NCBI RefSeq assembly: GCF_014642855.1 | Contig: NZ_BMJB01000001.1 | Span: 2,914,001 to 2,978,000, forward strand | Length of the DNA stretch: 64,000 nt | Source of the DNA: Edaphobacter acidisoli | GTDB taxonomy: Bacteria > Acidobacteriota > Terriglobia > Terriglobales > Acidobacteriaceae | Reading direction: 5' to 3' | Shown here: positions 42,147 to 51,707 of the stretch, piece by piece | How the letters are laid out: each line of letters opens with the position of its first letter | Position numbering within the stretch: position 1 is the stretch's first letter | The notes under the pieces: generated by a model | What the model was told of the DNA's origin: nothing | The model's database searches: none | Seen by the model: the letters and a program-made list of their open reading frames with translations, nothing else | Translations under genes and position numbers: made by a program

Positions 42147-43532
42147 TTAGGCCCTTGAGAGATGAAACAGGACACGCCCGTTCGCCAATGTCTTTTCCTG
42201 CGTGATGGTGAAGTGCTGTGAAAATGCTTCGCGGAACGCAGCTTCCGTTAGATGTCCATAGATCGATTCGCGTCCACGAAGCAGTTCCTTGAATTTCGGG
42301 TCCGTAGGCGGGACCCATTCGATGATGAGATGGCGCGTCGTGAGCCGACTGCACAGTGAAGCGATCTGAACGAGAGGCACCTGGCTCGCCAGCAATAGAT
42401 GATGGATGACGGCAAGCATCATGACCGTGTCGAAGTGTCCTTCGGCGCGGTCGAGAAAGGAGCGTGTCTCGCGGTTCTCCCAGCCAGTCGAGGGCGTAGG
42501 CTGAGCCAGATCAATGCACAGCGGCAGGATGTTTTTTCCCGAGTCTTTGAGGTTTGCTGCCAGACGATCTACAGCTTGAAGATCGGTGTCGACGGAGACA
42601 ACCGCCGCTCCGGCTTCAGCCGCGAGCATCGAATAAACGCCGGTGTTACAGCCAACGTCGAGCACGCGTGCCGGCCTGGCCTGAGCAAGCGCCGCACTGA
42701 CGAAGGCGCGCTTGCCTGCATGGTCATCGTCACTATAGTGTGTCGCTGTCTCGGCGTAGTCAGACCAGGTGGATGTCTTGTGGTGCGGCGTGACCCGGCG
42801 CATCTGCTGGAGCAACCCGCTGAGGGTTTTCAGCAGGATATGCTGCGCGAGTTCAGGGTCTTTGGACGAGTGCGCCGCAAGATTGCCAGAAGCCAACTTC
42901 TTGTTTCCAGCCAACAGCGAAGGAAGAGTAACCGCCGAGAACGCAGGCTGGCGCAATCGTGCAGGCCATCCCAGCGCGGAGTAAATGTCCTCCGGCTCGT
43001 AGCCATCGCGGCGGGTAAGCGTGGTCTTGAGCGGCCATCCCAGCCGCGCATAAGCGAGCATAGGCAGCAGAAACGTGCGGACGAACTGGCCGTAAGGCAA
43101 CCAGATGGATTGGCGCGGGTCACGTCGCTCAATCGAGAGCACGTCGACAAAAATTGGCGAGGTGCCCTCGAACAGGACATTGAGCGGAGTTGCGTCTTTA
43201 AGCTGCCAACCTTCACGCACCAGGTCGATACATAGGTTGATGGTTAGCTCAGCCGCAGCCAGCCACAGCACCGGAGCCCACTCCCACGGGTAAGACTGGA
43301 AGGAGACGCGAGGATGGCGAAGAACCAGGCTCGGATCTGAAGCGACAGGCTCGCTGGCTACCAGGCGCTGCTCGGCAACGAGACGCGCAGCCAGCGGCAG
43401 AGCGAGGAATTCGGAGATTTCTTTGCCGTACGGTTCGCGGACGGTACGGAACACGCCGTCGGAACGAATCTCAAGGCTGCCGGCAGGGTCGCGAAAGGTA
43501 GGCAGTGGTGCGTGCGAAGGCGTTACTGGCAT
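42147..43532 (-). CDS. Class I SAM-dependent methyltransferase with N-terminal kinase-like segment
   Basis: A 461-residue two-part protein. The C-terminal half is a Rossmann methyltransferase: ARVLDVGCNTGVYSMLAAEA (motif I, 289-307) and VVSVDTDLQAVDRL (motif II). The N-terminal half has LKDATPLNVLFEGTSPIFVDVL (112-132), spaced like the catalytic and metal-binding loops of kinase/phosphotransferase folds (D-x4-N ... F-V-D), but a full kinase is not evident. NoeA-type nodulation methyltransferases share this plan. It is the second gene of a three-gene operon with a small membrane protein and a membrane sulfatase-like protein. Likely role: modifying a surface glycan or lipid. Confidence 0.82.
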   Translation of the reverse strand: MPVTPSHAPLPTFRDPAGSLEIRSDGVFRTVREPYGKEISEFLALPLAARLVAEQRLVASEPVASDPSLVLRHPRVSFQSYPWEWAPVLWLAAAELTINLCIDLVREGWQLKDATPLNVLFEGTSPIFVDVLSIERRDPRQSIWLPYGQFVRTFLLPMLAYARLGWPLKTTLTRRDGYEPEDIYSALGWPARLRQPAFSAVTLPSLLAGNKKLASGNLAAHSSKDPELAQHILLKTLSGLLQQMRRVTPHHKTSTWSDYAETATHYSDDDHAGKRAFVSAALAQARPARVLDVGCNTGVYSMLAAEAGAAVVSVDTDLQAVDRLAANLKDSGKNILPLCIDLAQPTPSTGWENRETRSFLDRAEGHFDTVMMLAVIHHLLLASQVPLVQIASLCSRLTTRHLIIEWVPPTDPKFKELLRGRESIYGHLTEAAFREAFSQHFTITQEKTLANGRVLFHLSRA

Positions 43533-43543
43533 CGTTGCTCAAC

Positions 43544-43762
43544 TTACTCTGCGGATTTATTAGAAGCGGACTGTCGGGTGAACAACGCCTTGATGCGACG
43601 CCGCAGGTAGAAGAGCGCTCCTGTGACCAGAGCACTCAAGGTCTGGAAGATGAGCAGACTAGAGCCCGGGTCGACATAGGCATAGGCCTGACGCTCGAAA
43701 GTACATGCCAAGGCAACGAAGAGTACGGCGGTTACAGCGAAGTATCTCAATTTCAAAGACAT
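43544..43762 (-). CDS. Small YVDPGSS-type membrane protein
   Basis: A 72-residue protein with an N-terminal signal or anchor (YFAVTAVLFVALACTFERQAYA), then the conserved-looking YVDPGSSLLIFQTLSALVTGA and a basic YLRRRIKALFTRQ end. Short proteins with an AYVDPG start followed by a glycine/alanine helix are found beside envelope and exopolysaccharide genes; their role is unknown. The next gene starts 11 bases after its stop. AGGGG lies shortly before the ATG. Confidence 0.8.
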   Translation of the reverse strand: MSLKLRYFAVTAVLFVALACTFERQAYAYVDPGSSLLIFQTLSALVTGALFYLRRRIKALFTRQSASNKSAE

Positions 43763-44247
43763 AATGGCCCCTGACTTATATGCGGACTACGCGGACTGAA
43801 GGTTCCAACACCAAGCTTTTTCAATAGTTTCTCGTCGTTACGCAAAAGGGGTAGACGGGAAGCTATTGATGAAAGATTCACCTCTTAGTGTCGCGAAATG
43901 GATCAACTGCTCCTCTGACCTACTTATCGGCCACTTCTGTCCGAATCTGCAACATGATTAATTCTCAAAAGATGCTTGGATTTCAGAATGGGAATCCCGC
44001 ACAACAGGTAGAAACAACTCGCATGTTTCTAAATACTTAGGAGAATAATGCCCTTCACTGGAGATGGGAGAGCGATTGTTTTCAACAGAAGATAGAGCTG
44101 ATTGTGCATTTGCGTATTGAACCGAAGGTTCATATCTAACGTAAGGTCCATAGATAGGTATCTTTTTGCATCCGATTGGGCGATCGATTTCTCTAAAATT
44201 GATTACGCCTGAAGTTTGCTTTGTAGCTTTAGATGGGAGGCATCTCT
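43763..44247. other. 485-base non-coding region between the three-gene operon and TonB receptor 3
   Basis: No gene seen. AT-rich patches occur near 43960-44060 and 44130-44215. Divergent promoters for the operon and the receptor are expected here; no clear operator or riboswitch is visible. Confidence 0.5.
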
Positions 44248-47200
44248 ATGCGTTTTCGATATTTAGGAGCAATTTTGGTTGCGCTAACAGTAATGGTTGG
44301 CGTCAGCCTGGCACAAACCAGCAAGGGAATTCTGGCGGGGGTAGTCCGCGACCAGACCGGAGCCGTTGTGCCCGGCGCGAAAATTGTCATAACAAGTGAG
44401 TTAACTGGCGAGGTACGCAACACGCTTTCGAATGGAGAGGGTGCATACCGTCTGGAAGCAGTGAACCCAAGCACCTATAGTCTGCATATTGAAGCAGCCG
44501 CATTTACGGCGCTCGACGTCAAGGGGCTGAAGGTGACGCCCTCAGTAGTGACCAGCTACGACGCAGTCCTGCAACCCGGCCAGGTGAACACCACCGTCAA
44601 CGTCGAGGCGAACTCGAACAGTATCAATCTGGATAACGGCGCACTCTCGACCAGCATCGGTACGACGGAGCTGTCGAAGGTGCCCATCTTTTCCCTGAAT
44701 CCAGTCGAGCTGGTCTCGACCGTCGCCGGTGCACAGTACATCAATCAGATGTCGCTGAACCTTGCGGGTGCAGGCGGGCAGTATGAGCAAGTCGAGGTCA
44801 ACGGCGCCCGCCCGCGAGCGAACAACTACCTGCTCGACGGCCAGGACATCAACGACATCGGCCTGAACGGTCAGGCCTTCCAGCCGCAGATTCCGGACAT
44901 GTTTGAGTCCGAGACGGTCTATACCACCTCCGCTCCGGCGGAGTTTGGCCGCGCAGGCGGCGCCGTGGTGAACATGGTCACCCGCGGCGGCACGAATCAC
45001 TACCACGGCGAGGCGTTCGAGCTGTACTCGGGCTCCGGCCTGAACTCGGTCGATGGCCAGACGCGCAAAGGTTCCATGAGCCGAGCCAACAAGGCTCGGT
45101 ATGACCAGCATCAGTATGGCTTCGAGCTCGGCGGCCCGATTCTTCGCGACAAGCTCTTCGCCTTTGGCGGCACGATGTTCACCCGCTACTACGGCAACAC
45201 GAACTCGCCCTCGATCGAGCTTCCCGATGCGGACGGATATGCCACACTGACCTCCATCGGTGGTCCGCAGGTGGCCCTGCTGCAGGGTCTGCTGGCCAAC
45301 GGTTCGTACCTGAAGAACTACCAGCAGCTCACGCCGTCCTCGCAGCCGGTGGAGCAGTTGAACGCGGGCAATCCGTCCGGCGCGAGCTGCCCGGCTGGCG
45401 GATGTATCGTGAATACGGCGATCTTCGAGCGTCCTCCCGTGGCGCAGCAGTCGCCGGATACCCAGTGGTTCTACCGGATCGACTTCACGCCCACCCAGAA
45501 GGACAGCTTCGGCTTTCGCTACCTGCACGATCGCAATAACTTCCTACCGGACATTCAGCTGAATACCTCCGGGCTGCCGGGCTTTGACGGCGAAGTGGGC
45601 GGTTACACCGATCTGGGCTCGGGCAACTGGACCCACATCTTCACGCCGACTCTGCTGAACGAGTTCCGCGTGTCGGAGACGCGCATCGCGTTCACTTTCG
45701 CACCGACGCCGGACGCTCTGGCGAATCCGCTGGCGAAGACCTTCAATATCAACTTCACTGACAATGGAATGCCGGTGCTGGGACTCTCGCAGAACATACC
45801 CCAGGGCACCAAGGAGGACAACTACCAGTACCAGGACACGGTCGGCTGGACCATCGGCAGACAGTCACTGCGTATCGGTGCGGACGTGGGCCGCGTGCTC
45901 GAGACGCTGCTGGTGGCGCAGCAGCCTTACGGTCAGTTGAACTTCGCTGTCGACAACAACGGATCCGGGCTGGCGAACTTCCTGAACAACCGACTGGGTC
46001 TGAGCGGCTATGCGCAGATAGGCCTCGGCCCGACGCGCGTCGATCCACACATCTGGAAGAGCGCCTATTTTGTGCAGGACGACATCAAGCTCACGCCCGA
46101 GCTTACGGTGAACCTCGGATTGCGCTATGACTACCTGACCGAGCCGGCGAATTCGCTTCCGTATCCCGGACTCGACTTCAGCAACCCGTATGCACCGATC
46201 ACGAATGTCTACAAGATCCAGAACGACACCAACAACTGGGGACCGCGGTTTGGCTTCGCCTACTCGCCTGCCGGTGGCGGCTGGCTTGGAGGCAACAAGA
46301 CCGTATTTCATGGTGGCGCCGGCATCTTCTATGACAACAGTTTTGCCAACATTGCCATCAACAGCGCCCAGTCTTCTCCAAACGCGACCGTGGGTACACT
46401 CGTGGCGACGGCGACCAATCCGCAGGGGCCCGCAACTGGCCTGATTCCGACGATCCCGTCCTCGCTGGGGCCGTACTCTTCGATTACCAGCGGCATCGAC
46501 AAGAACCTGCGCAACCCGGCCACGTACCAGTTCAACCTCGGGTTCGAGCGCGAGCTGCCTGCGCAGTTGAAGCTGACCGTCAACTACGTCGGCACTCGCG
46601 GACGCAGGCTCTATGCGAACCAGCAACTCAACTACCTGAACAACACTACTCCGGCGGCAGTTGCAGCAGGCAACCGCTTCAATACGGCGCGCGGCATCAT
46701 CAACGGCCGCACGAACTCGGGAGCATCGGAGTATGACGGCCTCCAGACGGAGGTCTCGCGTTCGGTTTCGCACGGGCTCTACTTCCGCGCGACCTATACG
46801 TACAGCAAGACGATGGACGATGCTTCGGAGATATTCGCCACGTTCAACTCGCCCACGTCCTACTCGGCCAACCTTGCGCCGGGCGGACGCAGGCAGGACT
46901 GGAGCGACTCGGCGTATAACTTCCCGAACTACTTCTCGGTGCTCTATTCCTGGTCGCCTTCCGGGCTGCACTCCGACAACTCGCTGGTCAACGCCCTCTA
47001 TGGCGGGTTTACCCGGAACTTCACCCTCTCGGGCACAACCCAGCTCCAGGCCGGGCCGCCGAGCAGCTTCAATGTCAGCGGCCTCGACATCAACCATGAT
47101 GGCAGCACCGCCAACGATCGTCCGCTGGTGGGCAATGCACATGCTGCCATCAACACGGCTGGCAGCGATGGGCTGAATCTGGCTCCGGTCCTCGACCAGA

Positions 47201-47670
47201 ACAACAACCCGATCTACAGCGGCGCGCACGGCACCTACTACGACCAGACGTACTACTACCAGACGCAGGCAGCCAACGCCTCGGCGGCTGCGGCTGCGGC
47301 CCAGAGCAACCAGAGCTTCACTCCAGCCAACCCGTTCAAGCCGGTCGATACCAGCCAGGTCCACTGGCTGATTCCGAACGGCGGCGCAGAGGTCACGCCG
47401 CTGATGATCGGCCGTGACAGCTATCGCAACCCGGGCACAACCAACTGGAACGTCGCGGTCGAGAAGGACATTCCGGCTCCGTGGACGCATCTGGAGTCCG
47501 GCTCGTTCGTGCTCCGCTGCGAGGCGCAGAACGTCTTCAACCACAACGACGTCGGCATCATGGATACGAACGTCTTGCATATCGGAAACGGCAACTCGTT
47601 TCTGAATGCCTCGAATGTCCGCGTGGCCACGAACAGAAACGTTCGCTTCTGGGCGAAGTTCACGTTCTGA
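44248..47670 (+). CDS. Oar-type TonB-dependent receptor with carboxypeptidase-regulatory-like N-domain (copy 3)
   Basis: A 1140-residue receptor. The start is set at ATG 44248 because GGGAGG lies seven bases upstream; the ATG at 44233 would overlap that site. Signal peptide (GAILVALTVMVGVSLAQ), regulatory-like domain (LAGVVRDQTGAVVPGAKIVI, GAYRLEAVNPSTYSLHIEAA), plug with ELSKVPIFSLNPVELVSTVA and EFGRAGGAVVNMVTRGGTN, then a long barrel ending RFWAKFTF. An Ala-rich stretch (NASAAAAAAQSNQ) sits near residue 1020. No SusD-like partner. Confidence 0.93.
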   Translation: MRFRYLGAILVALTVMVGVSLAQTSKGILAGVVRDQTGAVVPGAKIVITSELTGEVRNTLSNGEGAYRLEAVNPSTYSLHIEAAAFTALDVKGLKVTPSVVTSYDAVLQPGQVNTTVNVEANSNSINLDNGALSTSIGTTELSKVPIFSLNPVELVSTVAGAQYINQMSLNLAGAGGQYEQVEVNGARPRANNYLLDGQDINDIGLNGQAFQPQIPDMFESETVYTTSAPAEFGRAGGAVVNMVTRGGTNHYHGEAFELYSGSGLNSVDGQTRKGSMSRANKARYDQHQYGFELGGPILRDKLFAFGGTMFTRYYGNTNSPSIELPDADGYATLTSIGGPQVALLQGLLANGSYLKNYQQLTPSSQPVEQLNAGNPSGASCPAGGCIVNTAIFERPPVAQQSPDTQWFYRIDFTPTQKDSFGFRYLHDRNNFLPDIQLNTSGLPGFDGEVGGYTDLGSGNWTHIFTPTLLNEFRVSETRIAFTFAPTPDALANPLAKTFNINFTDNGMPVLGLSQNIPQGTKEDNYQYQDTVGWTIGRQSLRIGADVGRVLETLLVAQQPYGQLNFAVDNNGSGLANFLNNRLGLSGYAQIGLGPTRVDPHIWKSAYFVQDDIKLTPELTVNLGLRYDYLTEPANSLPYPGLDFSNPYAPITNVYKIQNDTNNWGPRFGFAYSPAGGGWLGGNKTVFHGGAGIFYDNSFANIAINSAQSSPNATVGTLVATATNPQGPATGLIPTIPSSLGPYSSITSGIDKNLRNPATYQFNLGFERELPAQLKLTVNYVGTRGRRLYANQQLNYLNNTTPAAVAAGNRFNTARGIINGRTNSGASEYDGLQTEVSRSVSHGLYFRATYTYSKTMDDASEIFATFNSPTSYSANLAPGGRRQDWSDSAYNFPNYFSVLYSWSPSGLHSDNSLVNALYGGFTRNFTLSGTTQLQAGPPSSFNVSGLDINHDGSTANDRPLVGNAHAAINTAGSDGLNLAPVLDQNNNPIYSGAHGTYYDQTYYYQTQAANASAAAAAAQSNQSFTPANPFKPVDTSQVHWLIPNGGAEVTPLMIGRDSYRNPGTTNWNVAVEKDIPAPWTHLESGSFVLRCEAQNVFNHNDVGIMDTNVLHIGNGNSFLNASNVRVATNRNVRFWAKFTF

Positions 47671-47689
47671 GGTGTCACAAATCAAGTGA

Positions 47690-47723
47690 AAAAGGCCCGC
47701 CTCCATAGGCGGGCCTTTTCTTT
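47690..47723 (+). terminator. Strong bidirectional terminator between TonB receptor 3 and the phosphatase gene
   Basis: AAAAGGCCCGCCT pairs with AGGCGGGCCTTTT (13 bp) around a CCAT loop, followed by CTTTC. The A-run and T-run on both sides let it work for the convergent gene too. Confidence 0.9.
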
Positions 47724-47739
47724 CAAATCCAGTGCAGGA

Positions 47740-49797
47740 TCAGTTCGCAAGTGCAACAGCTTTATCAGCAAAGGCCGCTTCTGTTGTGGTCCGCTGCACT
47801 TTCAAGACAAGGATGTCATCCGTCTGGCCAAACTCTTTTGCTGCTCTGGCGATCTTCGAGGGTGAGGAAGAACTGCGTAGCAGCTCTTCGGTGCGCCCGA
47901 AGCCGAAGAGGTTTCCATGAGTGTCCTGAGCTTCGGCCACGCCGTCGGACATGAGGACAAGAGAGTCACCCGAATCGAGCCGGAACGAGAGCGTCGGATA
48001 AGTTATATCTGGCAGAATGCCGAGCGGCAACGCTCCCTCGATCTGCATCTCTACTCCATTGAGATACGGAGGCAAGTGGCCTGCATTGGCCAACTGAACG
48101 AGACCATCGGGCATAAAGCGTAGCGCCAGGCATGTAGCGCTGGCATGTTCGCGCTCAGAGAGTTGCCGGTTGAGCGCCGCCAGCACCTGCTGCGGGTTGT
48201 TGTCCACTTGCGCCTGCAGGCGAACAGCGCCGACGATCAATGCAACGAGCATGCCTGCCTGCAAACCCTTGCCGGTCACATCACCAACGACGACCAGCGC
48301 CGAGTCGTCGTCCTCGCCGGGGATGATCTGAAAAAAGTCACCGCCAACCTCGCGCGCGGGATGGTACTCGCTTTCGATGCTGAGCCCGGCGACCTGCGGC
48401 AGCTTGTTGGGAATCAGCACCTCCTGTACGTGCCGGGCCTGTGCGATCTCGAGCTTCCACTGCTCTTCCGCGCGCCGTGCGGCGATAAACCGTGCCAGCA
48501 GCATGATCGTGATAAGCAGCAGCGAGACAATGGTCGAGAGCGATCCCAGCGAGATGCTGAATCCGACGATAGTAAATGCCGTCGGTATGTGGACGATGCG
48601 AAGCTCATGTTGATAGTTGGCGAAGACAGCAAAGATGACGGCCGTTGCAGCGAGACCGCCTTCAGCTTTGTTGCGCTTAAACCCCTGAAAGGCGACGACC
48701 AGCAGCAGCACGCCAAGGTAGAGCTTCAGACAGAGGCGCAGCGGCTCAATCCACGTCGCAGCATGCACCGGCACATGCTGCCCGTAAAGCGGCGCGCGCA
48801 ACAAGGCTGTTCCAAGTGCAAGCAGGAAGACAGCAGGCCACACGACGCTGTGCAATCTGCGAATGCGCGGCAGGCCGAACCAAAATCCCCAAAAGAGCAC
48901 CCAGCAGCCGATGCGTAACGGTGTCGCGAAGACATCCGTTACCAGCACGCTTGCAGTCTGGCCCACGGCGGTCGTGAAGTTGTCGAGCAGCACGACGCCG
49001 TTGCTGATGATGGTGGCCAGGCAGACGAACGCGAGCCACACATACGATTTCTCATCCCAGTCGAGCCAGAACAGGGTGAGCGCCATCACCAGCGCCATGA
49101 CAAGAATCAGCATCTCCAGAAAGCCGCTGCCGATGTAGTGTGCGATCGCATCCCAATCGAGTTGCACCTGCGCCCCGATGATGGAGGCGTAGCCCAGCAC
49201 GGGCGGGCCATGCAGCCCGCCGGCGTCGGGGCTGTTGAAGGGCGTGGCGCTGTCCATCCACATGCGGATGGCGATGGTGATTGTTCTGTCACGAATGTCC
49301 GGCGGAAGTCGGAAGGCGCGAGGCAGCGCACTGTATGCAGTGACATGCCTTGTTCCGAAGGAGCCAAACTCACCGATGCGCGCGCCGTCAACGAAGACCT
49401 GATAGGCGTCATCGACGCCTTCAGGCATCTTCAGCGCAAGTGGCCCCGGCGTGCCTTCGACGACGACCTGCAGCCTGTACCAGGCATAGCCGGAGTAGCC
49501 TGCATACCCGCGAGCAGTCCAGCCGGGTACATAGCCGTCGGACCCTTCAGGCGGCACCAGGCCCATGTTCGCCCATCCGGAGTCATCAAATCCGGGTTGC
49601 GCCCAGGAGAGATTATCTCCAGTATGGAACTTCCACGGACCATAAAGTTCGATTGCCGATGTGCCCAGCTTCACGTAGACCACGTGATCGGCAGATGCGA
49701 CGCCGCTAGTCCCGCCCGCCGCAGGCTGAGCTTCGCCCGGCAGAGACGGAGACAGCAGCAACAGCATCAGCGGCAGAAGCAGACCAGCGCGAAGCAT
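47740..49797 (-). CDS. Membrane SpoIIE/RsbU-type PP2C phosphatase with extracytoplasmic sensor domain
   Basis: A 685-residue sensor phosphatase. Signal or anchor at the start (LLLPLMLLLLSPSLPGEA), an extracytoplasmic beta-sandwich resembling a 7TMR-DISM or galactose-binding-like fold (FDDSGWANMG, WYRLQVVVEG, VFVDGARIGEFG), then about seven membrane helices, a short coiled region (RRAEEQWKLEIAQARHVQEVL), and a C-terminal PP2C/SpoIIE domain (GLSIESEYHPAREVGGDFFQ, VVVGDVTGKGLQAGMLVALI, DSLVLMSDGVAEAQD). The ATG at 49797 has GAGGG about eight bases upstream; a TTG at 49818 is less likely. It may act on STAS proteins such as the one at 50882. Confidence 0.88.
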   Translation of the reverse strand: MLRAGLLLPLMLLLLSPSLPGEAQPAAGGTSGVASADHVVYVKLGTSAIELYGPWKFHTGDNLSWAQPGFDDSGWANMGLVPPEGSDGYVPGWTARGYAGYSGYAWYRLQVVVEGTPGPLALKMPEGVDDAYQVFVDGARIGEFGSFGTRHVTAYSALPRAFRLPPDIRDRTITIAIRMWMDSATPFNSPDAGGLHGPPVLGYASIIGAQVQLDWDAIAHYIGSGFLEMLILVMALVMALTLFWLDWDEKSYVWLAFVCLATIISNGVVLLDNFTTAVGQTASVLVTDVFATPLRIGCWVLFWGFWFGLPRIRRLHSVVWPAVFLLALGTALLRAPLYGQHVPVHAATWIEPLRLCLKLYLGVLLLVVAFQGFKRNKAEGGLAATAVIFAVFANYQHELRIVHIPTAFTIVGFSISLGSLSTIVSLLLITIMLLARFIAARRAEEQWKLEIAQARHVQEVLIPNKLPQVAGLSIESEYHPAREVGGDFFQIIPGEDDDSALVVVGDVTGKGLQAGMLVALIVGAVRLQAQVDNNPQQVLAALNRQLSEREHASATCLALRFMPDGLVQLANAGHLPPYLNGVEMQIEGALPLGILPDITYPTLSFRLDSGDSLVLMSDGVAEAQDTHGNLFGFGRTEELLRSSSSPSKIARAAKEFGQTDDILVLKVQRTTTEAAFADKAVALAN

Positions 49798-49966
49798 TAC
49801 CCGACCCTCGCGACACAAAAAATGAGGCGACTAGAGACTACACCACGGCAGGCAATGTCGTCGGCAGGATTTTACTGAAGGAAGTAGCAACGGATTGTGT
49901 TTGCAGAAAAAAAAGAGACCTAACCGCGGAGGTGTAGGTCTCTCATATGCACATGAATCGGGTCGA

Positions 49967-50557
49967 CTATTTCTGTGTAATGCCCAAAAGCAGATTGCGG
50001 CGCTTGCCAAGATAGAGACCCGCAAAGAGCAGGCCAGTCAGTAGCAATGGGAGCGAGGCTGGCTCCGGCGTATTGACGGTGCCAGTGCCGTCAAATAGGT
50101 CTGGGTCTGCGCCGTTCTCATAGATGATGGCTAAGTGAAGGGGATCAAGCGAACCATCATAGAAGTCGAAAGTGTCAACGCCTCCAGATGATCCGCAACT
50201 GGCACCTGAGAAGATAACGCCGGGTCCAGTCGTGTCGCACTGAAAAGTCAGAGCCCCGAGGCCAGGGAAGCTCAGGTTGATCGAGGTGATGGGGTCGCTC
50301 GTCGCGTTAAATAACCCGAGACAACCATAGGTCGTAGGGTCAGACGGAAGACCTGGCACGCCGGCAATCTGGCACGTACTCGCAGAGAACGTCGCAGAGA
50401 ATGGGGCAGTTGTGTCAAAGATAACGCACGCCGAAGGGTTCGATACGCAGATATTGCTTGGGTCGAGAACAGTTACATGAAAGTTGGTTGCATGGGCATA
50501 GTGAGTGGACCCAAAGACCAAGGCAAGTACAAAGAAGAGGCGAAGAAGGTGCTTCAT
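49967..50557 (-). CDS. PEP-CTERM sorting-domain protein
   Basis: A 196-residue secreted protein. Signal peptide HLLRLFFVLALVFGSTHYAHA, a beta-rich middle with several Cys (ICVSNPSACVIFD, TFQCDTTGPGVIFSGASCGS), and a C-terminal sorting signal: VNTPEPASLPLLLTGLLFAG (PEP motif plus helix) then YLGKRRN (basic end). Such proteins are processed by an exosortase (none in this window) and often belong to extracellular matrix. GGAGG seven bases upstream sets the ATG at 50557. Its function is unknown. Confidence 0.88.
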   Translation of the reverse strand: MKHLLRLFFVLALVFGSTHYAHATNFHVTVLDPSNICVSNPSACVIFDTTAPFSATFSASTCQIAGVPGLPSDPTTYGCLGLFNATSDPITSINLSFPGLGALTFQCDTTGPGVIFSGASCGSSGGVDTFDFYDGSLDPLHLAIIYENGADPDLFDGTGTVNTPEPASLPLLLTGLLFAGLYLGKRRNLLLGITQK

Positions 50558-50881
50558 GCTGTATCCCTCCGAACACACTTTCGACGAGCAAAGCGCCAGG
50601 CGAAAATTCTCGATGAACTCGGTTCGTTTGCTAAAAACGGAGCACGTTCTATGCCAAAGGCAAACGTCGGATACAACAGGAAAATCCCTGAAAAACAAGG
50701 TAACTGGCGGAAGACCCGCTTTTTCTCAGCGCAGTAGATTGCAGTTAAGGCGGAAATCGGGGTGCGTTTTCAGGCCAGACAAACGGTTCGTCTCACAGCA
50801 CAGGTGGGCCCAAAGAAACGCGGTTGGAGGCGAGACAACGCACCATCTTGACTCTCTGCGGCGGAATAGGAGTCTGGCGAT
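50558..50881. other. 324-base gap between the PEP-CTERM gene and the STAS gene
   Basis: No gene seen; frames crossing it lack any family signal. Expected to hold the PEP-CTERM promoter and the end of the STAS operon. No clear hairpin terminator is visible. Confidence 0.45.
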
Positions 50882-51253
50882 TTAAGCGCTGGCAGAGCTC
50901 GAGATCGATGAAGCGGCCGCGGCTTCATCCGGGTAAATCCCGGCATATTTGGCAATGCCCACCATGGTGAAGACCTTCTGGAAGTGGGGCGAAAGTCCGA
51001 AGGCTGCTACCTTCTGTCCGAGCTTGTTGGCCTCCATCAGCATCTGGATGACGAGCGCGATTCCGCTGGAGTTGATGTAGTCAACTTTTGAGAAATCCAG
51101 CAAAACAGGCAAGGACTTGTCGACGCCGGCATAGCTGCCAAGCACCGCCGAACGTGAGGTGGAGGAGATATCGCCGGCAAAGCGCAGCACGGTAATACGG
51201 CCGTTGTTGCCATCGGAGATCTGGTCGATGTTGGTACGGGTCTCGGTCGTCAC
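50882..51253 (-). CDS. STAS-domain anti-sigma factor antagonist (RsbV/SpoIIAA-like)
   Basis: A 123-residue protein. The STAS core includes ITVLRFAGDISSTSRSAVLG and PVLLDFSKVDYINSSGIALV, in which INSSG holds the phosphorylatable serine region. In partner switching the unphosphorylated form sequesters the kinase and frees its target. The GTG at 51253 has AAGGAGG nine bases upstream and lies one base after the kinase stop. The third gene of a phosphatase-kinase-antagonist unit. Confidence 0.92.
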   Translation of the reverse strand: MTTETRTNIDQISDGNNGRITVLRFAGDISSTSRSAVLGSYAGVDKSLPVLLDFSKVDYINSSGIALVIQMLMEANKLGQKVAAFGLSPHFQKVFTMVGIAKYAGIYPDEAAAASSISSSASA

Positions 51254-51254
51254 G

Positions 51255-51701
51255 TTAGTCGGCCTCCTTGTCGAGTTTAATTACCAGCCGGACATAGCTG
51301 CCCTCGCCGTTTGCATCGTTGACCCACTCGGCCTCGTCGACCAGCGCCTGGATCAGAAACATGCCCATGCCGCGCGGGTCCTCTTCGCCATGCATCTTGC
51401 GGTCGATGTCGGGTTTAGCCGGCTGGTTGCGAATTCCGGATCCGTTGTCGAGCACCTTTACCTCAAGGCTGTCGCCGTGGGCGGCCAGCTTGACGCCGAC
51501 CGAGAGGTTCTCGTTCAGCTTGTTGCCGTGCTCGATTGCGTTGATGCACGCCTCAGAGATAGCGGTCTTCAGATCTTCGATGCGGTCGTCGGGGAAGCCC
51601 ATGAGCTTAGCCACGCTGGCTGCGGTGCCCATAGCAATCTTCTCGTACCCGATGCGGGAGGGGATGTGCAGTTCAACAGGTCTGCCTTTGGGGTTGGCCA
51701 T
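51255..51701 (-). CDS. HATPase-type anti-sigma kinase (RsbW/SpoIIAB-like)
   Basis: A 148-residue GHKL ATPase. Blocks: LKTAISEACINAIEHGNKLN (N box), VKVLDNGSGIRNQP (G1) and RGMGMFLIQALVDEAEWV (G2). It should phosphorylate the adjacent STAS protein and bind a sigma factor or other partner. No matching sigma factor gene is in this cluster. Follows the phosphatase by six bases. Confidence 0.92.
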   Translation of the reverse strand: MANPKGRPVELHIPSRIGYEKIAMGTAASVAKLMGFPDDRIEDLKTAISEACINAIEHGNKLNENLSVGVKLAAHGDSLEVKVLDNGSGIRNQPAKPDIDRKMHGEEDPRGMGMFLIQALVDEAEWVNDANGEGSYVRLVIKLDKEAD

Positions 51702-51707
51702 CTGCGT

